A program made the translations under genes and the position numbers. A DNA stretch of 64,000 nt from Ophioderma brevispina. Lineage: Eukaryota > Echinodermata > Ophiuroidea > Amphilepidida > Ophiodermatidae. The notes under the pieces are model-generated. The model worked only from the letters and a program-made list of their open reading frames with translations. It was not told where the DNA came from and searched no databases. Location: positions 62,001-126,000 of the forward strand of contig JAMKCH010058428.1 in NCBI GenBank assembly GCA_023653785.1. Direction: 5' to 3'. Below, piece by piece: positions 58,036 to 64,000 of this stretch (position 1 is the stretch's first letter; every line of letters starts with the position of its first letter).

Positions 58036-58570
58036 TGATTTACATTCTTGAAAATGATATCGATGTATGGGTTATTACTGAGTCATGGTTAGGAGAAGAA
58101 GACCCTGGTGTTATAGGAGGAATGCCACTCCGCTGGGTTTATTTCCCCTTAACTTTGCAAGAACTGGTGTAAACATGGTGGCATAGCAATTCTGTTCAAG
58201 TCTGTTTTGAAATTAAGTATCTCTCCCACTGTTTTGACACTATTAGTTTTGAACATGCCTCTTGGCACGACAGTTCAAAACTTTTGCGTCTTATCGCAAT
58301 ACTTCGTCCGCATCAGCAAAGAAAAAATGGTTTTTTAAAAGTAACCAGTTTATTAAGGAGTTTGAGATTTTTTTATCAAATATCACCCCTTCCTGGTAAA
58401 CCACTCCTTATGGCGATATGAACGTTATGTCAATAACCCTTCTGAAAAGTGATTGTTATTGCGATCTTTCGTCAATGCGGAGCACGATTTTCAACAGTTC
58501 GTAGTCGGTCCGAAGCACAAGTGCGGTAACACCTTAGATCATGTTAGGCGGCCAGGGGACAATTTGTTAA
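58036..58570 (+). pseudogene. LINE APE-type endonuclease remnants, copy 2
   Basis: DIDVWVITESWL lies at 58,056-58,091. Later pieces in other frames include HTLDHV-like CGNTLDHV near 58,530 and the PGKPLLMAI-like stretch near 58,395. As in copy 1, single-base gains and losses break the frame repeatedly. Confidence 0.68.
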
Positions 58571-59299
58571 CGAATGTTGCCGTTATCCATGGGTGATTTG
58601 GATCCGGATTCCTGATTTATGGTTTGTGCAATGTACAGTAAATAAATTAAGCCTCACCTGAAAAGAGGGTTATCACGTTCCGCTCATATAAAGATCTGGA
58701 TATGGAATGCGTTTAACTCTGACTAGACATGAAACTGAATCTGTGCTTTCAAGTAATATCCAAACGCTCAAGCGCCTCTTTTATTAATCACTATTAGAAA
58801 TGTTCTTGATAAAAGTCAAGAAAAGACCTGTCACAGAAAATGATTAGAAACCCTAAATGGTAAGTGACGAGTTGGAGGAACGAGTTTGCCGCAGGAAGTT
58901 GACGTAAATGGAGAAAACTCGTAATGCAGATGATTATGACAAAGATTTAGTCGAACAAAACTTCTAATGGTGAACAAAATGATTCTCGATAAGAAGAAGA
59001 CAGAGTCTTTTAGGAAACATTGAATAATGATAATTCCAAAACATGTACTAGTACATTAAAGCTCAATTATTAACAAATCTGTAGAGGCTTCAGCGTGTAC
59101 TCTCAATGCCACTCTTGACCTATCACTTTGCTTCTTATTTGAGGAACAAAGTCACCAGAATCAGATCTGAGTTAGATGAAGAGTTTGTTGTGCATTCTAG
59201 TAGTATAGTAGTACAGTGAATTATCAAAGTTGAATGTTATTTTGTGTGAATTCCACTGATACTGGGGTTGACAGTGCAATATCTGATGTTTATCTCATG

Positions 59300-60930
59300 T
59301 AAACCAGTGTAGTGAGAACTGGTGCAGATTCTTGTAATTTGTTCCCGTTAGTGAGGATGAGTTAGAAAGGCAATTTCTAAACTTACCAATAAAACTAGTC
59401 CTCTCGACCCAATTCCTACCTGGCTTTTGAAGAAATGTATTGATATCCTTCTCAATTATAAGCTATTATCAATAATGCATTAATGACCGGCTGGTTTCTC
59501 TCCATTCTTCGCGAAGCTATCATCACTCCTTTAATTAAGAAGCCCACACTTAACCCGATTTGTTAAGAATGATCGCCTGTGTCCAGTCGCCCTACTCTTG
59601 GGAAAATCTTGAGTAACCAGCTATGTCTAGATTTAACACATCTCAGTTGTTAATAATCATGGTGAAACATTCAATCGATACAATTCCCCTCACAGACAGA
59701 AAAAGCTTGCTTAGGGTTATAAAAAATGATTACTCGCGAATTAAGATAATGGTAAGGCTTGGTCATGCTGGTTCTGCTAGATCTCTCTTCTGCATTCGAA
59801 ACACTCGATCTTAACACTCTGATTGAACGAATGCAGAATGAGTTTGGTATCGCTGGTTTTGTGCTAAACTTTTTTAGTAGTTACCGTAGAGATCGTTCTC
59901 GTAAAGTGTGTGTCCTGGGTGATTATTCTGAAAAGCTCCTTTAAAAATTCGGTGTTCCCCAGGGCTCTATGCAGGTCACTATCCTCACTGCGTATGGTCA
60001 GCCGGTTGCGAATATTATCATGCTTTCCAGATTGCATATCATATATACGCTGACGATACGCAATCTATATTAGTTTTAATCCCAGGTCTCCGGTGGATAC
60101 GGCCGATGCAAAAGCTCAGGCTTCAAATTGCATAAGTGAAATTCGTTCTTGGATGTTCACAAAAAAATTTTTAAAAACTCAATGATCGAAAACCGAGCTT
60201 ATTAGTAATTGATCTCCGTGGCATGCAAAGCTGGTATTCCCACCTTGACCTGAAGATCGGTGGATCTGAGATTGATCCGCCTCTTCGTCAATAAAAATTG
60301 GGTATCATATTTGACCGGCTCTGACAATGAAACAACACGTTTCCTCTCTTATTCGTCGTATCAATTTCCATTTGCGCAATCTTTGGCGGATCCGCCGTTT
60401 CATTGATTCGTGACACTTGTGAACATGCAGTAGAGCGTTGATACTTTCTCGCCTGGACATGGCCAACTCATGTTTGGCGGGGATGTGGTCGCTGACATTC
60501 AGCGTCTTCAGAACCTTAAAAAACCGCGCGGCGCCGTTGAATTTTTCAAGTCGGTTAGGACGTATAGGATCTCCTTACTTCGTAGCTCCACTGGTTGCCT
60601 GTCAGCAGAGGATTTTTCCCCCCCCCCCCCCAATTCAAGATCTTGGTGCATGCCGTTTACAATTGGTCACTAAGGTTCGCGCCTAATTATTTGCCAGATC
60701 TTATTTATAGACAAGAAGGTAGGCGCGAGGGACTTAGATCCTCCTGCGATCTCACGCGTCTCATTTCGTCCCGAGGTCTTAAGCGCTCTTTCGGCGATTT
60801 AATTCTTTTTCGTGTTGGGTCCAAAATTGTGGAACAATTTACCTTCTAGTATGCGCAATGTCCCCAATGTGCGGTGCTTTAAGAAATGCCTCAAGACACA
60901 CTATTTTCATGGTTGCTTAGTGATTTTTTT
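59300..60930 (+). pseudogene. LINE reverse transcriptase remnants, copy 2
   Basis: A readable block at 59,774-59,833 is LLDLSSAFETLDLNTLIERM, the catalytic A motif (LDLSAAFDT) of CR1/L2/Jockey-group RTs, followed by FGIAGFVLNFFSSYRRDRS. Next come GVPQGS-like and SPVANII text near 59,950-60,020, and YADDTQ-like text near 60,045. A C-terminal SKIVEQF segment lies near 60,820. Upstream, SPLDPIPT-like text is at 59,395. D-to-E at the second block position and frameshifts show inactivity. Confidence 0.75.
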
Positions 60931-61140
60931 AGTCTGGATGCTTGCTGGGCAGTTATTTTAATACTGTGTACTATGATATATTATTTCTTTTTAATGCTGG
61001 CTTGTAAAGAATGAAAAGATCATTTTTTTTCTAAGTATTATTATTTATCATATTCATATAGTTGTATTTCTTGTAAAGCGCATGATCCACGGGAAATCCG
61101 CTTATACAACTGTTTTTAAAATAATAATAAAATAATAAAC

Positions 61141-62899
61141 TGAGGCCCGATGGCCTACAATCCAAATTCAGAATTCATTAATTGAACCATCTAAACGACC
61201 TGGGGGTGAGTGAAAAAAGTCAACAAGCCACTGTACTTAATTTAAACAAAAACCCAGTTTCTGGCATTCCTAATAAAATATGGCCGTTGCTATTCTGTGA
61301 TTATTAGCTAGGAGCTAGTTATAATCTGTTATCCAATTCCAAATGTCCTTAGGTTTTCAGAACGGCAAACGTTTCATAAACGTAGTAAAATGCAAAATTA
61401 AACCAAAAATCAAGTGGATGTGCTATTTGATTCAAAAATCCTAATGACACAGACAATCCTAAAATGTTAAAGGACCTAGCCTAAAAGAATAAAACGTCCA
61501 TTCTAAATTTTGCAATGAATAAAGGGAAAGTTTCGTACGGGAAAACACAGGGCGTATTACATTTATAAAATCAAAACTATCAAACCAGCTCAAGCTTCCA
61601 GTTGTTATCTTTTGTCTACACCCCTGGCTTGGATCGTTAAATCAACCTATACCTATACGAGCTTGGAAATCCCACAAGTTGGAGCTATTCTTAAATTAAC
61701 AAATGTCAACTTTGGCATGATAATTAACAAAATCTGAACACGGCTCTCACATCACGTAGCACAGTTGTCATTTTTAAAGAAAGATGACTACATTATTTAG
61801 GGTGAAGTCATGCTTGAGTGGACATCACATTCGAAACACTGCTGGTTTCAATCCTGATATATAATATGCGTCCATATCCACTGAAAAAGGAATCTCTCTC
61901 CCTTTCTTTCGGTGATACATTCCGTAAGATGGGTCTGATATAAGAGATGATATTCTGATTGTTTGGGTAAGTGCTGACTATGAGTGAGGTTACTTCTATT
62001 AATTAAGTCTTGGCATCCAACTGAGTGGTTTACCACAAATGAAATTTATTAGACTTAAAAGCACCAAAGAGTCCATATAAACTGCTTTAGCAACTATGTT
62101 GATGCATCCAGTAATCCTTTCAGCGAATTGTACAACCCAAATTCCTGTTTTTTATTATAGGTGCAAAATTAAGGTGGTAACCCAATGGAAAACTGGTCCC
62201 CAAACTTTAATCCATCAAAATTGAGATTTGGTTATCAGAAGAAGAAGTTTATATTTTCTCATTACCCCGGGGAAATTTAAAGCCCAGGAAATGTTTCAGT
62301 TGATATAAGTTCAAATGTTGTCAACCCCCCGTAATTATACAGTCTCCTACGGGCCAGTTTAGTACACTTATGCTTTTACATCCAAAGGGCTTGACGATTA
62401 AACACAAAATTTTAAAAAGATGTTTTTTTTAATGAAAATCGGACAAGATCCGTTCGACCAACCTTATTCTCTACTCAGATTTAAGCAATAGGACAGTAAT
62501 GAATCAAAAGTGATAAGTGATATTGCTGGCAGAGATTGCTACAAATTCAGAAACTTATGTTTATGGGGATATTTCACAAAATCTTTAACAAAAATACTTT
62601 GTGTTACGCCAAATCCCCCTACTCACAAAGCAAGTGTTTGTGTAACAACTTTTTACACTAGGAGATTGTCTCATCAGAGACAAAGTTTAACATCATTATA
62701 ACAAAATGGATTTTCTTTGTAGTTAGAATCTGTACTTCAAATCAGTACATATGCCCTGTATCTTCTAACATTTGATGGATTTATTAGATATCAATGAAAA
62801 AAAAAAAAATCCCCAATAAAATGGAAACGTCAAACAATATCAGTGCTGAATTTTCCAAGCCATAAGCATTCATTAACAAGTACCAAATACATGTGTTAT
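61141..62899. other. No recognised gene
   Basis: Downstream of the LINE tail I see no element ends or protein-like frames. An A12 run lies near 62,798-62,810. Confidence 0.5.
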
Positions 62900-63660
62900 T
62901 TAGACCTTTCCATTTCGAAACAGACTTGTTGGTAGCATTTCAATATGAGATTCATCATTCATAAGTGAAGTTAGGCTTAATGGATAATCAGTGGTGCCAT
63001 TTTGAAATCTAATGTGGCAGGAATATGACATTGATACTGACATAATGAAGGTCCTGATAATTAAGAGTGCTTAGAATCTTACTGGACTTTATTTGAACAA
63101 AAGCGTTAGAGAGATTGGACTCAACAAACCCAAGAGGTGCTTTTAGAAATTGGGTTATTATTAAAATTCAATGATAGTCAATTCGCGGCCATTTTGAAAT
63201 ACGAAGACGCCATCTTGAAATAATTTAAGATTTCGGTGTCTGTTACTTCTGCAAGTCCCGCAGTGCTTTTTCTGAACTCCTCAGCATTAACAATGTTGGA
63301 TTGTTCTTTAAATTAGGTTTTCATTCAATCTTAAATCAAGTTAGGGGCTTAAATATGGATTTCATTGGCGGCCATTTTGAAATCTAAGATGGCAGCCATA
63401 ATGATCAAAGCTTATATACATATACATGAATTTAAATCTTAGTGGACCTTATTTGGTCAAAACTAGTTGGCGTAGTTTGGCATTTAGCTATAATTGGGTA
63501 AAAAACTACTGAGGGCGCTGTAGGCCAATAGGGGGGCGCTACTTTTGGCACTTTATCAGAAATTGGTCGGGGCCTCAATTGTATAAGCAGTACCGAGGGT
63601 TTCATGCTTTTAGGAAAAACAGTGCACAATACTTGCTTTTTTGTGTTAGGCAGTTGAGAA
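62900..63660 (-). repeat. Inverted, diverged relative of the LINE 5' region
   Basis: On the minus strand the text TGCACTGTTTTTCCTAAAAG, CTGATAAAGTGCCA, TATTGGCCTACAGCGCCCTC and GGCTGCCATCTTAGATTTCA aligns with 55,555-55,870. A second partial unit follows at about 62,990-63,210 with TTAGATTTCAAAATGGC, giving two units of roughly 380 bp. No coding part of the LINE is present. Confidence 0.65.
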
Positions 63661-64000
63661 GTCATTTTAAAGCATTACATGCATGAGTGCTGTGATGTTC
63701 ATTGAGAACAAAAATGAAAGATAATACGCAGTGTTAAAATTTTAAATTAACCCATTTTGTTTTAAAAAATTGCCTTAAATTAATTATTCATGACATAATT
63801 AAGAAGAAATTCAGATAAAGTGTTTAGCATGTCAATCGGTTGTTGTACTCATTGAGGTTCAACATACTATTGCTGCAACCCGTGCAGTTTAAGTAAAGGT
63901 TTAAAAATTATGGCAACATAGGCATTCGCTCCAACTGCATTAGTCCAAATGCATCAATCTTTAATTATTTTGCGATATGTTTATGTTCTGAGTTTCTTTC
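63661..64000. other. No recognised gene
   Basis: AT-rich DNA to the window edge with no recognisable feature. Confidence 0.5.

Larger units (their letters stand above)
55540..61140 (+). mobile_element. CR1/L2-like LINE, copy 2 (3' end intact)
   Basis: This is the fuller copy. The 5' region begins near CTAAGCACAATTTTTGGTGC, text also found inverted at 63,620. Endonuclease and RT remnants follow. The 3' end TTGTAAAGCGCATGATCCAC, CGCTTATACAAC then an AATAATA-type tail (61,118-61,139) is typical of CR1/L2-group LINEs, which end in short tandem repeats instead of poly(A). No full ORF remains. Confidence 0.8.

Noticed and set aside
1..64000. LTR retrotransposons or endogenous virus genes
   Set aside because: I saw no paired LTRs, primer-binding sites, protease or integrase motifs.

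Overview
The window is AT-rich, repeat-dominated nuclear DNA from an animal. The rDNA fragments are of eukaryotic type, and the element mix (two LINE families, a Penelope-like element, TIR transposons, MITEs, a tRNA-derived SINE) fits a marine invertebrate best. That placement is inference; phylum cannot be read from the sequence. I find no intact protein-coding gene. All open frames are short, and those with recognisable similarity are frameshifted pieces of mobile elements.

Layout. 1-8,035: a ~2.8 kb sequence present twice in direct orientation (1-2,830 and 5,262-8,035). A ~1.08 kb core is virtually identical while the flanks are full of small indels. Between the copies lie a ~415 bp direct repeat, a TTAA-flanked piggyBac-like insertion and an inverted repeat. 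8,040-22,800: mostly unrecognised DNA with microsatellites, a tRNA-derived SINE, MITEs, two clusters of short palindromes, a TA-flanked ~1.1 kb element, a hairpin MITE and a hAT-like element. 22,802-28,382: a large imperfect palindrome. Each arm carries ~185 bp repeats with AAAATGGCGGCC, then the 3' end of 18S rDNA and ITS-like sequence; the 5' end of 28S rDNA forms the hinge and no 5.8S is visible. 28,383-31,190: nothing recognised. 31,195-39,640: LINE remnants, with two RTE/BovB-like copies sharing downstream flanks. 40,886-45,560: a ~2.8 kb DNA transposon with long TIRs and a decayed transposase, abutted by a minus-strand Penelope-like element with RT and GIY-YIG-type C-terminal remnants. 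48,580-49,330: a long purine-rich tract. 49,690-61,140: two CR1/L2-like LINEs head to tail. 62,900-63,660: a diverged inverted relative of their 5' region.

Most distinctive observations. First, the rDNA-containing palindrome. Second, a ~166 bp MITE family inserted at CCGG with CCGG duplicated; one copy sits in only one palindrome arm, so the other arm preserves the empty site and proves the 4-bp target duplication from this window alone. Repeat copies often differ by single-base indels, so part of the divergence may be assembly noise; insertions present in only one copy are not explained that way.
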